Below, in pieces: positions 25,653 to 36,646 of a stretch of 64,000 bases of DNA; position 1 is the stretch's first letter; the number at the start of each line of letters is the position of its first letter. This stretch comes from Hufsiella ginkgonis (GTDB taxonomy: Bacteria > Bacteroidota > Bacteroidia > Sphingobacteriales > Sphingobacteriaceae): the NCBI RefSeq assembly GCF_009834915.1, contig NZ_WVHS01000001.1, forward strand, positions 744,001 to 808,000, written 5' to 3'. A model generated the notes under the pieces. It saw only the letters and a list, made by a program, of their open reading frames with translations, did no database searches and was not told where the DNA came from. A program made the position numbers and the translations under genes.

Positions 25653-26051
25653 ATGAAAACGAAAACGCAATGGTTTTTAATTGATTCGGAGCAGGACTAC
25701 CAAAAGGCCACCGCCCGGTACGAGGAGCTCAAGCACGCCGCCAAAGGCACGGCCGAGCACAAAGAGAAACTCCTGCTTGTTCACCTGATCTCCGAATACG
25801 AAAACGCCCAATGGGATTTACCAGAGGTGGATCCTGTGGAACTGATCAAAATCCGGATGGAAGATTTCGGGTACAAATCTGCCGATCTCGCCAGGGAATA
25901 CGGCGATAAAGGAACCGTGAGCAAGGTATTAAACTATAAGCAAGCACTATCGCTCACCATGATCCGCAAGTTCAGCGAGTTGCTGCGCATCCCGGCGGAA
26001 GCGCTGATTAAGGAGTATGAATTGAAGGGGAATGGAGCGGAGTTGGTTTAA
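25653..26051 (+). CDS. higA: HigA-type antitoxin
   Basis: 132 residues with an N-terminal acidic helical region (SEQDYQKATARYEELK) and a C-terminal XRE-type helix-turn-helix (DPVELIKIRMEDFGYKSADLAREYG, quoted in short; then GTVSKVLNYKQALSL). Binds HigB and the operon promoter. The 28-base gap to hsdM leaves no clear terminator, so it may also read into the restriction operon. Confidence 0.92.
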   Translation: MKTKTQWFLIDSEQDYQKATARYEELKHAAKGTAEHKEKLLLVHLISEYENAQWDLPEVDPVELIKIRMEDFGYKSADLAREYGDKGTVSKVLNYKQALSLTMIRKFSELLRIPAEALIKEYELKGNGAELV

Positions 26052-26079
26052 AAAACATATTTAAATTTAAAAAAGCACG

Positions 26080-27627
26080 ATGACAAGTATCCAACAACGC
26101 GAAGAACTAAAACGTCGAATATGGCAAATTGCAAACGAGGTTCGTGGCTCTGTCGACGGATGGGATTTTAAACAATTCGTATTAGGAACACTTTTCTATC
26201 GATTCATTAGTGAGAACTTCGCTAACTACATAGAAGGTGGTGATGATAGCGTTATCTACGTAAATTTATCAGATGATATTATAACGCCCGAAATAAAGGA
26301 TGATGCCATAAAAACTAAAGGGTATTTCATCTATCCTAGCCAACTTTTTGTGAATATCGCAAAAACAGCCCGCACCAATACCAATCTGAATACCGACTTA
26401 GCCGTAATATTTGCTGCGATCGAAAGCTCAGCGATCGGTTATCCGTCCGAAGAAGATATAAGAGGCCTGTTTGCCGATTTCGACACGACCAGTACACGCC
26501 TTGGCAATACAGTAGAAAACAAAAATAGCCGGTTAGCAGCCGTTATCAGAGGGGTGGCCGATCTGAACTTTGGAAATTTCGAAGACAGCCAAATAGACCT
26601 TTTCGGCGATGCTTACGAATTTCTTATTTCCAATTATGCGGCCAATGCGGGTAAGTCGGGCGGTGAGTTCTTTACGCCGCAAAACGTATCCAAGCTTATT
26701 GCACAGCTGGCGATGCATAAGCAGACCACGGTGAATAAAATATATGACCCAGCTGCAGGTTCAGGTTCCTTACTACTACAAGCGAAAAAACACTTTGATA
26801 ATCATATTATTGAAGAAGGCTTCTTTGGTCAGGAAATAAACCACACCACCTATAACCTGGCACGTATGAACATGTTTTTACACAATGTAAACTATGATAA
26901 GTTCAGCATCGCATTGGGTAATACGCTCACAGATCCTCACTTCGGCGATGACAAACCATTTGATGCCATTGTTTCCAATCCCCCTTACTCGGTAAATTGG
27001 ATTGGTGCTGACGATCCTACCCTCATTAACGATGACCGCTTTGCGCCTGCCGGTGTGCTTGCACCTAAATCTAAAGCGGATTTTGCCTTCGTGCTGCATG
27101 CCTTAAGTTATCTTTCAAGTAAAGGCCGGGCAGCTATTGTATGTTTCCCGGGCATCTTTTATCGGGGTGGTGCGGAACAAAAGATCAGAAAGTACCTGGT
27201 GGATAATAACTTCGTAGAAGCCATAATCTCTTTGGCTCCTAATCTATTCTATGGAACTTCGATAGCTGTGAACGTTCTCGTCCTTTCGAAACATAAAACT
27301 GATAGTACGACTCAGTTTATTGATGCAAGTGGTGAAGGTTTCTTCAAAAAAGCAAGTAACAACAACGAGCTCGGAGAGAAGCACATTAGCAGTATTATGG
27401 AGATTTTTGACCGTAAAGAAGAAGTCGCATACGTTGCCAGATCTATAGGAAACAGCAAAATTGCAGAAAATGACTATAACCTCTCCGTAAGTTCCTATGT
27501 TGAAACCAAAGATACGCGGGAGCAATTTGACATTACTGAATTGAATAAAGAGATCTCAGAAAACGAGAAGAAGATAATTGCGCTTCGTACCGAAATTGAT
27601 GCCATAATTAAAGAGATCGAAGCATGA
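26080..27627 (+). CDS. hsdM: Type I restriction-modification methyltransferase subunit
   Basis: 515 residues. N-terminal HsdM_N helical domain ([20 protein letters not shown]), then an N6-adenine methyltransferase: [14 protein letters not shown] (about 194-207), motif [14 protein letters not shown] (about 223-235) and the catalytic NPPY (about 301-304). A C-terminal coiled helix ([20 protein letters not shown]) interacts with the specificity subunit. Its stop overlaps the hsdS start by 4 bases (ATGA). Confidence 0.97.
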   Translation: MTSIQQREELKRRIWQIANEVRGSVDGWDFKQFVLGTLFYRFISENFANYIEGGDDSVIYVNLSDDIITPEIKDDAIKTKGYFIYPSQLFVNIAKTARTNTNLNTDLAVIFAAIESSAIGYPSEEDIRGLFADFDTTSTRLGNTVENKNSRLAAVIRGVADLNFGNFEDSQIDLFGDAYEFLISNYAANAGKSGGEFFTPQNVSKLIAQLAMHKQTTVNKIYDPAAGSGSLLLQAKKHFDNHIIEEGFFGQEINHTTYNLARMNMFLHNVNYDKFSIALGNTLTDPHFGDDKPFDAIVSNPPYSVNWIGADDPTLINDDRFAPAGVLAPKSKADFAFVLHALSYLSSKGRAAIVCFPGIFYRGGAEQKIRKYLVDNNFVEAIISLAPNLFYGTSIAVNVLVLSKHKTDSTTQFIDASGEGFFKKASNNNELGEKHISSIMEIFDRKEEVAYVARSIGNSKIAENDYNLSVSSYVETKDTREQFDITELNKEISENEKKIIALRTEIDAIIKEIEA

Positions 27628-28793
27628 GGTATTTAGAAAAATTATTAGATGGTGTTGAAGTGGAGTGGAAGTCTCTGGCGGACATTTCTGATATATTTGG
27701 AGGCCTTACCGGGAAAAGCAAATCTGACTTCGAGAATGGAAATGCAAAATATGTTCCTTATAAAAACATCTTTAACAATCCAGAGGTCAACTTTAAGCAG
27801 CTCGAATTCGTAAAAGTCGCTGAAAATGAACGTCAATATGAAATTAAATACGGCGATATTCTTTTTACCGGATCATCAGAAATAGCCGACGAAATAGGCA
27901 TGTCATCTGCGGTTACCACGAATCCTGATTCTGAAGTTTACTTGAATAGTTTTTCCTTTGGTCTCAGATTTAATTCAGACGTGGAGATAATACCTCAATT
28001 TTCCAAGCACTTGTTCAGGAGCCATTATATGCGCAGAGCAATCGCGAAAACTGCTAGTGGCGTAACGCGTTATAACATATCAAAGAGAGCTTTTGGAAAA
28101 ATTCAAATTCCCGTCCCTCCTCGGGAAGTTCAAAATGAGATAGTTCGTATTCTCGACACCCTTACCGAGCTTACAACAAAGCTTACAATAGAGCTTACAG
28201 CGCGTAAACAGCAGTATAGCTACTATCGTGAGCAATTGTTGACCTTTAACAAGGACAAAGTGGAGTGGAAAAGTTTGATAGAGATTGGAGAAGTTCGTCG
28301 TGGCACAGCGATAACAGAGAAAGAAGCAAATCCAGGAAACTACCCTGTTGTAGCAAATGGTCCCAGTTATAACTACTATCATGATCAAAGTAATCGAAGT
28401 GGTGAAATAATTGTTATTGCCAGATCTGGGGCATATGCAGGCCTTGTAAGCTACTGGGACATTCCTATTTTTCTCACCGATGCTTTCAGTATCCACCCGG
28501 ATAAAAAGGTTCTCATAACAAAATTTCTTTATTATATTCTAAAGAAGGATCAAACGAAAATTCACAACATGGCTAAGGGTGCAGGCGTTCCTCATGTTCG
28601 GGTAAAAGATTTTGAACCTTACAAAGTTCCTGTTCCTTCTCTCGAAGAACAAGAACGCATTGTTTCCATTCTCGACAAATTCGATACTCTCACGAACTCC
28701 GATAGTGAAGGTTTGCCAAAGGAAATTGAGCTAAGAAAAAAACAGTATCAATACTACCGAGATAGGTTGCTAACATTCCCAAACGATATTTAA
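27624..28793 (+). CDS. hsdS: Type I restriction-modification specificity subunit
   Basis: 389 residues with two target recognition domains (about 15-165 and 208-355) each followed by a conserved helical spacer ([29 protein letters not shown] and the C-terminal [17 protein letters not shown], quoted in short). The TRDs start with similar VEWKSL motifs. HsdS chooses the bipartite DNA target of the complex. The sequence recognised cannot be read from the protein by eye. Confidence 0.96.
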   Translation: MRYLEKLLDGVEVEWKSLADISDIFGGLTGKSKSDFENGNAKYVPYKNIFNNPEVNFKQLEFVKVAENERQYEIKYGDILFTGSSEIADEIGMSSAVTTNPDSEVYLNSFSFGLRFNSDVEIIPQFSKHLFRSHYMRRAIAKTASGVTRYNISKRAFGKIQIPVPPREVQNEIVRILDTLTELTTKLTIELTARKQQYSYYREQLLTFNKDKVEWKSLIEIGEVRRGTAITEKEANPGNYPVVANGPSYNYYHDQSNRSGEIIVIARSGAYAGLVSYWDIPIFLTDAFSIHPDKKVLITKFLYYILKKDQTKIHNMAKGAGVPHVRVKDFEPYKVPVPSLEEQERIVSILDKFDTLTNSDSEGLPKEIELRKKQYQYYRDRLLTFPNDI

Positions 28794-28802
28794 CGGCATA
28801 AC

Positions 28803-29984
28803 ATGGGGCAGTCATTAACAGAAATAGCACAAACATTAAAGGATGTCGATAAAAAAGTGCAGCTGATTTATGCCTTTAATGGCACGGGAAAAACACGACT
28901 GTCAAGAGAATTCAAGAAATTGATAGCGCCAAAAGAAACCGATGTGGAGGAACACGAAGAATCAAACATCAAAGTGCTTTATTACAATGCATTCACGGAA
29001 GACCTGTTTTATTGGGATAATGACCTGGATACCGACTTAACCATGAAGCTTAAAATACAGCCAAACAATTTTACAAACTGGGTTCTGCGTGACCAAGGAC
29101 AAGGCCCAAACATTATAACGAATTTTCAACATTACACCAGTGATAAGTTAACGCCTCGTTTCAATGAACAATATACGCTTAGGAAGGGGAACGACGAGGA
29201 AGCGATTATTGCAGCCTACTCAGAAGTTACGTTCTCCATTGAAGGAGGTAATGAGGATCGTATCGAAAATATAAAGATTTCCAAAGGCGAAGAAAGCAAC
29301 TTGATTTGGTGTGTGTTCCATAGTTTACTTGAGCAGGTTGTAGAAGTGCTAAATGTTCCAGAGCTTGATGAACGTGAAACTGACCAGTTTAACGATTTGG
29401 AATATGTGTTTATTGACGACCCGGTGAGCTCTCTGGATGACACACACCTTATAGAATTGGCTGTAAATATAGCTGAGTTAATAAAGTCAAGCCCAAAAGG
29501 TTTAAAGTTCATTCTAACCACTCACAATCCATTGTTTTACAATGTCTTATCTAATGAATTCAACAGAGTAAAAGGCGTGAAGAAATTACGTCTGGAAAAA
29601 TTAGGCGACGGCACGTTTTCAATGGCGGAGTCCGGCGACTCGCCTTTCTCGTATCATCTGTTCTTATTATCTGAATTAGAGAAAGCGATACAGTCCGGCG
29701 ATATACAAAAGTATCACTTTAACTTCATTCGTAACATATACGAAAAGACGGCAACTTTTCTAGGGTATGATAAATGGGAGCACCTTTTACCACGAGAATC
29801 GCGTAGAGCGTATTACAACCGTATTATCAACCTATCTAGCCATTCTAAACACAATGGAGAAGAAGTTTCAATGGTCGAAGAAAATGACAAAAGAGTAGTG
29901 AGTTATCTGGTGGACGAATTTAAGAAAGGCTACCCGTTCAGATCAAATGATAATCCTATCGCTGAGGAAAATGGCACAGTATAA
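28803..29984 (+). CDS. AAA ATPase embedded in the type I restriction operon
   Basis: 393 residues. Walker A is [15 protein letters not shown] (about 23-37) and Walker B is [15 protein letters not shown] (about 201-215), with a signature-like SKGEESNL before it. This is the SMC/ABC-type ATPase of RloC/PrrC-like proteins. The C-terminal part ([21 protein letters not shown]) is similar in type to the C-terminus of restriction-linked anticodon nucleases, but I cannot verify the Arg-Glu-His triad. Located between hsdS and hsdR, 9 bases after the former and overlapping the latter by 14. Likely an accessory anti-phage module. Confidence 0.8.
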   Translation: MGQSLTEIAQTLKDVDKKVQLIYAFNGTGKTRLSREFKKLIAPKETDVEEHEESNIKVLYYNAFTEDLFYWDNDLDTDLTMKLKIQPNNFTNWVLRDQGQGPNIITNFQHYTSDKLTPRFNEQYTLRKGNDEEAIIAAYSEVTFSIEGGNEDRIENIKISKGEESNLIWCVFHSLLEQVVEVLNVPELDERETDQFNDLEYVFIDDPVSSLDDTHLIELAVNIAELIKSSPKGLKFILTTHNPLFYNVLSNEFNRVKGVKKLRLEKLGDGTFSMAESGDSPFSYHLFLLSELEKAIQSGDIQKYHFNFIRNIYEKTATFLGYDKWEHLLPRESRRAYYNRIINLSSHSKHNGEEVSMVEENDKRVVSYLVDEFKKGYPFRSNDNPIAEENGTV

Positions 29985-32900
29985 AACCATCGCAGAAACG
30001 AACAACTTCATAGTTCTTGATAACTATGCAAAGCTTTCCCTGGTGAATGAGCCCCCTGCGGTTTATCAGACGGAGTCGGCTCTCGAGCGTGAATTCATCC
30101 GGGACTTAATCGATCAAGGCTATGAAAATCCTTCTAACCTCACTACAATCGAAGCCATGCTTGCTAATGTAAGAATACAACTTCAAGCGCTTAATGAAAT
30201 GGTGTTTACCGATAGTGAGTGGGCTCGTTATGTAGAAGAGTACTTGGATAAACCCAGTGATAATCTCGTCGAGAAAACAAGGAAGATACATGACAATTAC
30301 ATTTACGATTTCGTTTTCGATGATGGGCATATTCAGAACATCTACTTAGTAGATAAAAAAAATGTTTCGCGTAATAAAGTTCAGGTGATCGCCCAGTTTG
30401 GGCAAAAAGGAACGCATGCAAACCGTTACGATGTTACCATACTGGTAAATGGCCTGCCTTTAGTTCAAGTCGAGCTAAAAAAACGCGGGGTTGCTATCCG
30501 CGAGGCGTTTAACCAGGTACATCGCTATACCAAAGAGAGTTTAAATATTAGCAATTCACTGTTTAAGTACCTGCAGATTTTCGTTATCTCGAACGGTACA
30601 GACAGCCGTTATTTTGCAAATACGGTCGAGCGAAATAAAAACAGTTTCGACTTTACCATGAATTGGGCGAAGGCTGATAATACGTTGATTAAAGACCTTA
30701 AGGACTTCACAGCAACGTTTTTTCAGAAACATACACTGTTAAATGTTTTGCTCACCTATTCAGTATTTGATACCAGCGATACGCTGCTCATCATGAGACC
30801 CTATCAAATCGCGGCAACGGAAAGGATTTTGTGGAAAATTGCGAGTTCATTCCAATCTAAAAATTGGTCGAATGCCGAAAGTGGCGGCTACATATGGCAT
30901 ACCACAGGATCAGGTAAAACGCTCACCAGCTTCAAAACTGCGCGGATAGCTACACAACTCGATTTTATCGATAAGGTATTCTTTGTGGTCGACCGTAAAG
31001 ATCTTGACTTTCAAACAATGAAGGAATATCAGCGATTCTCTCCCGATAGTGTGAACGGATCAGAGAGTACAGCTGTTTTAAAGAGAAACATAGAAAAGGA
31101 CGACAATAAAATCATCGTAACAACTATTCAGAAACTCAACAATCTGATGAAAAGCGAAAATGACCTACCTATCTATCAAAAGCAGGTCGTTTTTATTTTC
31201 GATGAAGCACACCGTTCGCAGTTTGGTGAGGCGCAAAAAAATCTAAAGAAAAAGTTTAAAAAGTTCTATCAATTCGGCTTTACAGGAACACCGATATTCC
31301 CGCAAAATGCATTAGGCGCAGAAACTACCGCAAGTGTATTCGGTCGTGAATTACACTCCTACGTCATCACTGACGCTATTAGGGATGAAAAAGTACTGAA
31401 ATTCAAGGTAGACTACAATGATGTCCGGCCTCAGTTTAAGGGGATAGAGACCGAAAAAGATGAGAAGAAGTTAAGTGCCGCTGAAAATAGAACAGCGTTA
31501 CTTCACCCGGCTCGTATCCGCGAAATTTCTCAGTACATTTTACAAAGTTTCAGAGTAAAAACACACAGAAGTCAAGGCGGCGGTAGAGGCTTTAACGCCA
31601 TGCTTGCCGTAAGCAGTGTAGATGCGGCTAAGTTTTACTATGAGGAACTAACTAACTTACAAAAGGCCAGTGAAAGGCCTCTTAAAATAGCCACAATCTT
31701 CTCTTTTGCGGCCAACGAAGAACAAAATGCCATCGGTGAGATCGTTGATGAGACTTTTGAACCCTCCGCTATGGAAAGTAGTTCGAAGGAATTTTTAACT
31801 AAAGCGATCAATGACTATAATGCGATGTTCAAGACCAGTTATGGCGTCGATAGTAAGGAGTTTCAGAATTATTATCGGGACCTAGCGAAACGGGTTAAAA
31901 GCCAGGAGGTGGATTTGCTGATTGTTGTTGGTATGTTTTTAACGGGATTTGATGCGCCTACCCTGAACACCTTATTTGTAGACAAAAACCTACGTTATCA
32001 CGGGTTGGTTCAAGCATATTCACGGACCAACCGAATTTATGATGCTACTAAGGCTTTTGGGAACATAGTTACGTTCCGTGATTTGGAACAAGCCACAGTC
32101 GATGCGATTACGTTATTTGGCGATAAAAACACTAAAAACGTCGTACTTGAAAAAAGTTACGACGAATACATGGAAGGCTTTACTGATGCAGCAACAGGTG
32201 AAGCACGCCGCGGCTATTTAGAAGTGGTAGCTGAATTGCAACAACGCTTTCCAAATCCTGATGAAATTTTCAAAGAGAAAGATAAAAAAGACTTCGTTAA
32301 ATTATTTGGCGAGTACTTACGTGTCGAGAATGTGCTGCAAAACTATGACGAATTTGAAGGATTAAAAGCTTTGCAGTATTTAGATGTAACCGATCTTGAA
32401 GCACTACAGGAATTCAAGGCCAAATACTATCTAAGCGATGACGACATAGCCACAATGAACGCTATTAACATTCTACCTGAGCGCGTAGTTCAAGATTACC
32501 GTTCAACGTATAACGATATCCGCGACTGGTTGCGTCGTGAAAAGTCCGCTAACGAAAAAGACGCCTCTACCATTGATTGGGAAGACGTTGTATTTGAGGT
32601 TGATCTCCTTAAATCTCAAGAGATTAATCTCGATTATATCCTTGAGATAATTTTCGAGCACAACAAAAAAGCAAAAGATAAAGCAGCACTCGTTGAGGAA
32701 GTTCGTCGTTTGATTCGTGCCAGTCTTGGAAACCGCGCTAAAGAAACTTTACTTGTCGATTTCATCAACCAAACTAACCTGGACAATATCCTCGATAAGC
32801 CCGGCATTATTGACGCTTTCTTTTCTTTCGCACAGGTCGAACAACAGCGGGAAGTCGACGAGATAATCACTGGTGAAGGCCTTAATTCGGAGGCAGCTAA

Positions 32901-33078
32901 ACGCTACATTGCAGCATCATTAAAGAAGGAATATGCCAGTGAAAATGGGACTGAATTAAACGCCATCCTTCCTAAAATGAGCCCACTAAACCCTGCTTAC
33001 CTAACCAAAAAACAAAGCGTATTTCGAATAATTGCGGCCTTTGTTGAAAAGTATAAGGGCGTGGGTGGGAGGATCTGA
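29971..33078 (+). CDS. hsdR: Type I restriction-modification endonuclease/translocase subunit
   Basis: 1035 residues from [11 protein letters not shown] (ATG at 29971; the track-like upstream start at 29947 is inside the preceding gene). PD-(D/E)xK nuclease: [22 protein letters not shown] (about 152-170, quoted in short). Superfamily 2 helicase: Walker [13 protein letters not shown] (about 310-321), DEAH in [13 protein letters not shown] (about 408-420), then GFTGTPI and the second helicase domain with QAYSRTNRI. Full length for HsdR. It translocates and cuts unmodified DNA. Confidence 0.97.
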   Translation: MAQYKTIAETNNFIVLDNYAKLSLVNEPPAVYQTESALEREFIRDLIDQGYENPSNLTTIEAMLANVRIQLQALNEMVFTDSEWARYVEEYLDKPSDNLVEKTRKIHDNYIYDFVFDDGHIQNIYLVDKKNVSRNKVQVIAQFGQKGTHANRYDVTILVNGLPLVQVELKKRGVAIREAFNQVHRYTKESLNISNSLFKYLQIFVISNGTDSRYFANTVERNKNSFDFTMNWAKADNTLIKDLKDFTATFFQKHTLLNVLLTYSVFDTSDTLLIMRPYQIAATERILWKIASSFQSKNWSNAESGGYIWHTTGSGKTLTSFKTARIATQLDFIDKVFFVVDRKDLDFQTMKEYQRFSPDSVNGSESTAVLKRNIEKDDNKIIVTTIQKLNNLMKSENDLPIYQKQVVFIFDEAHRSQFGEAQKNLKKKFKKFYQFGFTGTPIFPQNALGAETTASVFGRELHSYVITDAIRDEKVLKFKVDYNDVRPQFKGIETEKDEKKLSAAENRTALLHPARIREISQYILQSFRVKTHRSQGGGRGFNAMLAVSSVDAAKFYYEELTNLQKASERPLKIATIFSFAANEEQNAIGEIVDETFEPSAMESSSKEFLTKAINDYNAMFKTSYGVDSKEFQNYYRDLAKRVKSQEVDLLIVVGMFLTGFDAPTLNTLFVDKNLRYHGLVQAYSRTNRIYDATKAFGNIVTFRDLEQATVDAITLFGDKNTKNVVLEKSYDEYMEGFTDAATGEARRGYLEVVAELQQRFPNPDEIFKEKDKKDFVKLFGEYLRVENVLQNYDEFEGLKALQYLDVTDLEALQEFKAKYYLSDDDIATMNAINILPERVVQDYRSTYNDIRDWLRREKSANEKDASTIDWEDVVFEVDLLKSQEINLDYILEIIFEHNKKAKDKAALVEEVRRLIRASLGNRAKETLLVDFINQTNLDNILDKPGIIDAFFSFAQVEQQREVDEIITGEGLNSEAAKRYIAASLKKEYASENGTELNAILPKMSPLNPAYLTKKQSVFRIIAAFVEKYKGVGGRI

Positions 33079-33395
33079 CATAGATTTATAATGTGGCGTG
33101 ACATCAGAGTGTAAACGCTACGAAGCACTGCCCTATCCCCCGTAAACGCGACCGGCCGGAAAGCCCAGAGCCGAGTTTCAGATGGTATTCGAAGAAGAGG
33201 AGATGGATCGCCTGATGACCTAATACACTAAATAAGAACGTTAAGACTTTGTAATATACAGCAAAATACTTATCTTTAAAAAATAACAAATCCACTGCTT
33301 ATCGTAGTTGCTTCCCTTACAACAGGAGCATTGCTACTTACACAGTGGTTTGCTTAGCTGAGGCTCTCCAACCCAAGCTACTATCTTAAGCTGAA
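33079..33395. other. 317-base intergenic region with decayed repeat
   Basis: No intact gene. At about 33148-33170 the bases CGGAAAGCCCAGAGCCGAG resemble the core of the repeats at 36539 and 37344 (CGGAAAGCCCGGAAGCCGAG). A short plus-strand frame ending EEEEMDRLMT at 33220 may be the tail of a lost gene, but this is not provable by eye. Confidence 0.35.
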
Positions 33396-33830
33396 CTACG
33401 TTTCAGCTTTATTTTTTTGGTCATCCGGCAACATATAGGTGTTGAATGATCCGTTTGAGCCTTTGATTAGTTTATTCCTCTGCACTCTCATTGTAAGTAC
33501 AGCTGACAACGTATTCTTTGAAATGATCTTCTCTGGCTCATTGGAGGTCAGCGCCTGGTGAATTTCCTTCAACGACATCGGTCTATTTACCTCTAAAAGG
33601 ACATTTCTAACCTTCGTGTATAGGGAGGGTTCTTTAATGTTCTGGCCTTCAAAAGTCGTCGGCACGTGCGTTTGAGAATTCTCAACCTCAACCCTTGAAA
33701 GCACTTTTCTAATAACTTGCAACTCATCCTGTAGCTCTAATATAGATGCTACCAATTCTGCTTCCCGAGCTTGATACGCGGGTACCAAGTACTTAAGGTG
33801 GCTTTCTGGTATGCTAATTACTTTTGTCAT
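33396..33830 (-). CDS. Winged-helix-type protein, HARE-HTH-like
   Basis: 144 residues. A short N-terminal domain with a long helix (AREAELVASILELQDELQVIRKVL, a possible coiled coil, quoted in part) is followed by a C-terminal helix-turn-helix (LYTKVRNVLLEVNRPMSLKEIHQAL, then NTLSAVLTMRVQRN and a wing NGSFNTYML). This fits HARE-HTH or similar domains found near restriction-modification genes. Monocistronic and convergent to the restriction operon. Confidence 0.6.
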   Translation of the reverse strand: MTKVISIPESHLKYLVPAYQAREAELVASILELQDELQVIRKVLSRVEVENSQTHVPTTFEGQNIKEPSLYTKVRNVLLEVNRPMSLKEIHQALTSNEPEKIISKNTLSAVLTMRVQRNKLIKGSNGSFNTYMLPDDQKNKAET

Positions 33831-34210
33831 CGTGCTAACAATGGTACAAATATACTACATGAAGTTAAAACAGCAAGAGTATATTATAATTTTTTTCAAT
33901 TTGCTATCAGCGGAGAGGTTTATGTAGATATAAGATGTTTTTGGTACGTTTTTCCTCAATAATAGCATTATCTGACTGTCAGAAAATTAGTTTAAGCTCT
34001 TGCTTCTTCAAGCCGTATTATGCTGTTCAGTAACCGTAGAGCATATCTAATTAAGAACAGCGCTCGATAAGCACCGCCTGTAATTTTTTTTATTTTGCGG
34101 AAGCCCGTAAACAATTTCGGTAAAATTCGTATTCGGTACACGCCACGCTACCCGTAAGATCAGCGTCCCAGGGCGTGTCTTTTTTATATCCCTCATCCAT
34201 TCTTCGCGGC

Positions 34211-34387
34211 ATGATCTACCAAAAACCAGCGCTTACTGTTCAGCAGCTGATCGCACAGCTGGAAGCCCGTGGATTAGCCATTGCTGATAAACCCTTAGCA
34301 GAACACTTTTTTCTCAACATGAGTTATTACCGACTGGCCGGATACTGGTGGCCGTTACAGGCAGACAAGGTGCAACGCCTTGATTAA
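34211..34387 (+). pseudogene. Abi family protein, 5' fragment
   Basis: 58 codons from ATG 34211: IYQKPALTVQQLIAQL, then HFFLNMSYYRLAGYWWPLQADK, which match the N-terminus of Abi_2 (AbiD/AbiF) proteins that are normally about 300 residues. The frame stops after QRLD and no continuation is found downstream, so the gene is a truncated remnant. Confidence 0.65.
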
Positions 34388-34478
34388 CCACTAAAAACGG
34401 TTTCCCGTAACACATGGGTTAATACTGGAAAACTTAAAACCTACGAGAACAACTGTAATAGCTTACTGTAAGATAAAC

Positions 34479-34937
34479 TCACAGAAACAAACCGAACGTC
34501 TTCTTTAAGCTCGGCTTGATCGTTTTGGCGGACTTAATCACACTCCGCAACTGCTTCAAATCATCTCCGGAAAGATTGCCCAATACCCTGGATGGATCAC
34601 CAGCGATAATATTAGCTAAAAGCTCTTTCTTGATAGGGTGCAGATTTGAACAATCTACGTACGAATCGTGGGCAAGATAATCCCTGTTTTCACTTAGGAA
34701 CTGTGGATTTAAGCTTTTCAACTCATCTGTTGGGAACACATTTTCATTAAGTTCTGTATTGATATACACAGTGGCCACCAGCAAACGGTCGAAGGACTCG
34801 CCCATTACGATCACTCGTTTCTCTTTAGGAGGTGTAGTGTCGACAACAAAAATCTTGATAACCACGCCTATAGCCAGGCTATCATTGGCAAAACGGGCGC
34901 GTTCCTCATTGGAAAACGCATCGGCTAAAGACGTCAT
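34479..34937 (-). CDS. Putative toxin of a Panacea-type pair
   Basis: 152 residues: a beta-rich N-terminal part (LAIGVVIKIFVVDTTPPKEKRVIVMGESFD), a middle AHDSYVDCSNLHPI motif and a C-terminal helical part (ELLANIIAGDPSRVLGNLSGDDLKQLRSVIKSAKTI, all quoted in short pieces). It is encoded directly downstream of a Panacea antitoxin with a 4-base overlap, so by genetics it is the toxin of the pair. I do not recognise its fold; many Panacea partners are diverse. Activity unknown. Confidence 0.65.
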   Translation of the reverse strand: MTSLADAFSNEERARFANDSLAIGVVIKIFVVDTTPPKEKRVIVMGESFDRLLVATVYINTELNENVFPTDELKSLNPQFLSENRDYLAHDSYVDCSNLHPIKKELLANIIAGDPSRVLGNLSGDDLKQLRSVIKSAKTIKPSLKKTFGLFL

Positions 34938-35494
34938 GCCAATTTAGAAGATGCGTTTTCAGCTTGAAGACAAATGTAAGATATCATACCATCCGAAATA
35001 CCGGCGGCTTTTGCGATGTCTATATACGACATTTCGATATCCTCAGCCTTTTCCGCAAGATCCCAAGCCGAATCGTGAGATTTTTTGACAAGGGCATCAA
35101 AACCCAGCATACTATTTTCTTCGATCGAAATGGTTAAAGCTTCCAGGTCAGATTCGGAGAGTTCGTCCAGATCGGGTTTCACCAATGCCCGTACAATTGG
35201 TTTGCGAGCACCTCGCTCTACAGCAAATGCTTTACTCCTAACCATTGCTTCTACAAAGGGTGACTCAGATTTCTCTGAGGCTTTAAAAACATCGTACAGG
35301 AACGATGGAACCGGCCCGTACTTCATTGCTTGGTAAGAATCGCCGGTAAGCGGTCGGCCAAAGTTCTTCAAATGAACCTGTTCAGCAAAATACAAGATTT
35401 TGAAAACCTTGTGATAGTCAGCAGGCCCTATACGGTCCAAAACGTATAGTGCTGCGTGCACTGCTTTGTCTTTGTCGATACGGAAGGCTGTCAT
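34934..35494 (-). CDS. Panacea domain (DUF4065) antitoxin
   Basis: 186 residues from MTAFRIDKDKAV (ATG at 35494; the upstream extension starts at TTG and is not needed). The Panacea core runs about residues 5-130: HAALYVLDRIGPADYHKVFKILYFAEQVHL, GDSYQAMKYGPVPSFLYDVF (quoted in parts). Panacea proteins are hyper-promiscuous antitoxins that neutralise unrelated toxins by direct binding. The stop overlaps the start of the toxin-like gene by 4 bases. Confidence 0.88.
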   Translation of the reverse strand: MTAFRIDKDKAVHAALYVLDRIGPADYHKVFKILYFAEQVHLKNFGRPLTGDSYQAMKYGPVPSFLYDVFKASEKSESPFVEAMVRSKAFAVERGARKPIVRALVKPDLDELSESDLEALTISIEENSMLGFDALVKKSHDSAWDLAEKAEDIEMSYIDIAKAAGISDGMISYICLQAENASSKLA

Positions 35495-35768
35495 AATTAT
35501 ATACAAAGTTACTACAATTCAGGAAACTACAAAGTTTTATACTAAAATACTTAGCAACAAAATATTTATTAATGTCAAACACTTTAAAGCCTTAAACCAG
35601 ATGGAAAGGAAAACCCCGAATGGGCGCCTGCGCCCCTAAACGCAGTGCGGCGTGCGTTAGACAGGAAAAAACGGTTTCGTAAAGTACCTTTGTTATTTTA
35701 CGAAGGCGTGTCTTTTTTATCTACCAATTCACTCTTGGAAGAAGTATCGCACTGCTAAGATAAAATCC

Positions 35769-35930
35769 TTATTTCTTTTTATCCGGATCAACAAACGGCG
35801 GAAACTTGGTCAACGTTTCCCGTGCTTCGGCGGTTTTCTTCACTATGTAAGGGGACTTTGCATAGTCGCTTGCCTTACGCACCTCTCCTGTACGAGGCTC
35901 TTGAGATTGGTGTGATTGATTCTGTGGCAT
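35769..35930 (-). CDS. Small hypothetical protein upstream/downstream of DUF6934 remnant
   Basis: 53 residues from ATG 35930: MPQNQSHQSQEPRTGEVRKAS, a central SPYIVKKTAEARETLTKFPPF and a basic end DPDKKK. The frame is open but short. It follows the DUF6934 relic by 22 bases in the same direction, the usual setting of a small partner ORF. Possibly the antitoxin-like partner of DUF6934. Confidence 0.45.
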   Translation of the reverse strand: MPQNQSHQSQEPRTGEVRKASDYAKSPYIVKKTAEARETLTKFPPFVDPDKKK

Positions 35931-35951
35931 AGCTATACAAATATACTTTTT

Positions 35952-36390
35952 CTAACGTCTGTTTGCCAGGAAAGCTTCATAATTTACATTTTTCTGAAAC
36001 GGCTCCCAATGCTTATTTCTCAGGCCCTTAATTTCAAACTCTTTGCACAGTTCGTCGTAATGCCTGGAAATGCTCATCTGGTATAACCGGGTTCTGGCCG
36101 CGCTGCTTCCTGCAGCATAGATGTGGTGGTTACCGTTCTTATCGCAAAAATCATGAATAGAGGAAGCTACGGTAGCTAATACCTTGTCTCGATCTTCATT
36201 ATTCGTTGTAACGGCATCGTCGATATCACCCGTTTTTTATCACCGAACCCAAGATTGAAAATAGTTACCGGATGCTTAACAGCTTCTGTAAAGATGATCA
36301 TCTTCCGAATGGCTCTTTCGGGCCGTCGCTAAAGAACTCGTAGCTCGTAAACGTCTCGTCGGGTGTATAAGTGTACTTCGGAAGATGCAT
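35952..36390 (-). pseudogene. DUF6934 family gene, disrupted
   Basis: Minus-strand reading from ATG 36390 gives MHLPKYTYTPDETFTSYEFF, then after a frame change near 36305 it reads MIIFTEAVKHPVTIFNLGFGDK, and after another near 36237 it reads GDIDDAVTTNNEDRDKVLATV, then HIYAAGSSAARTRLYQMSIS and a C-terminus PFQKNVNYEAFLANRR. These blocks are the hallmark of DUF6934 proteins. Two single-base changes break the frame. The gene is decayed, or one of the two may be a sequencing error. Confidence 0.8.
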
Positions 36391-36538
36391 AAAATCGTCG
36401 AGTATCCAGAAAGCTGTGAAGCTACAAAATTTCTAACTATCGGCTGATTATGAATACATTATGACAAGTACAGCTTTGCATTGTCGGATGCTAAGCATGT
36501 TTAAACCCATCCCACGAAGAACGCCCCAATTCCTGGGG

Positions 36539-36577
36539 CCGATAGAACATAAGTCCGGAAGCCGAGGCACGAGGCTG
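36539..36577. repeat. Dispersed intergenic repeat, copy A
   Basis: CCGATAGAAC followed by CCGGAAGCCGAGGCACGAGG, shared with 37344-37384 and partly with 33148-33170. It lies in the 256-base gap before the DUF488 gene, which has no other content. Copies of similar sequence occur between many Bacteroidota genes. Confidence 0.65.
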
Positions 36578-36646
36578 ATGCAAGCAGGAAAAGCCGCCTA
36601 TTCCTAAGGCCTCATTCACCTGCTAAAGGTGAGACTTACGCGACGT

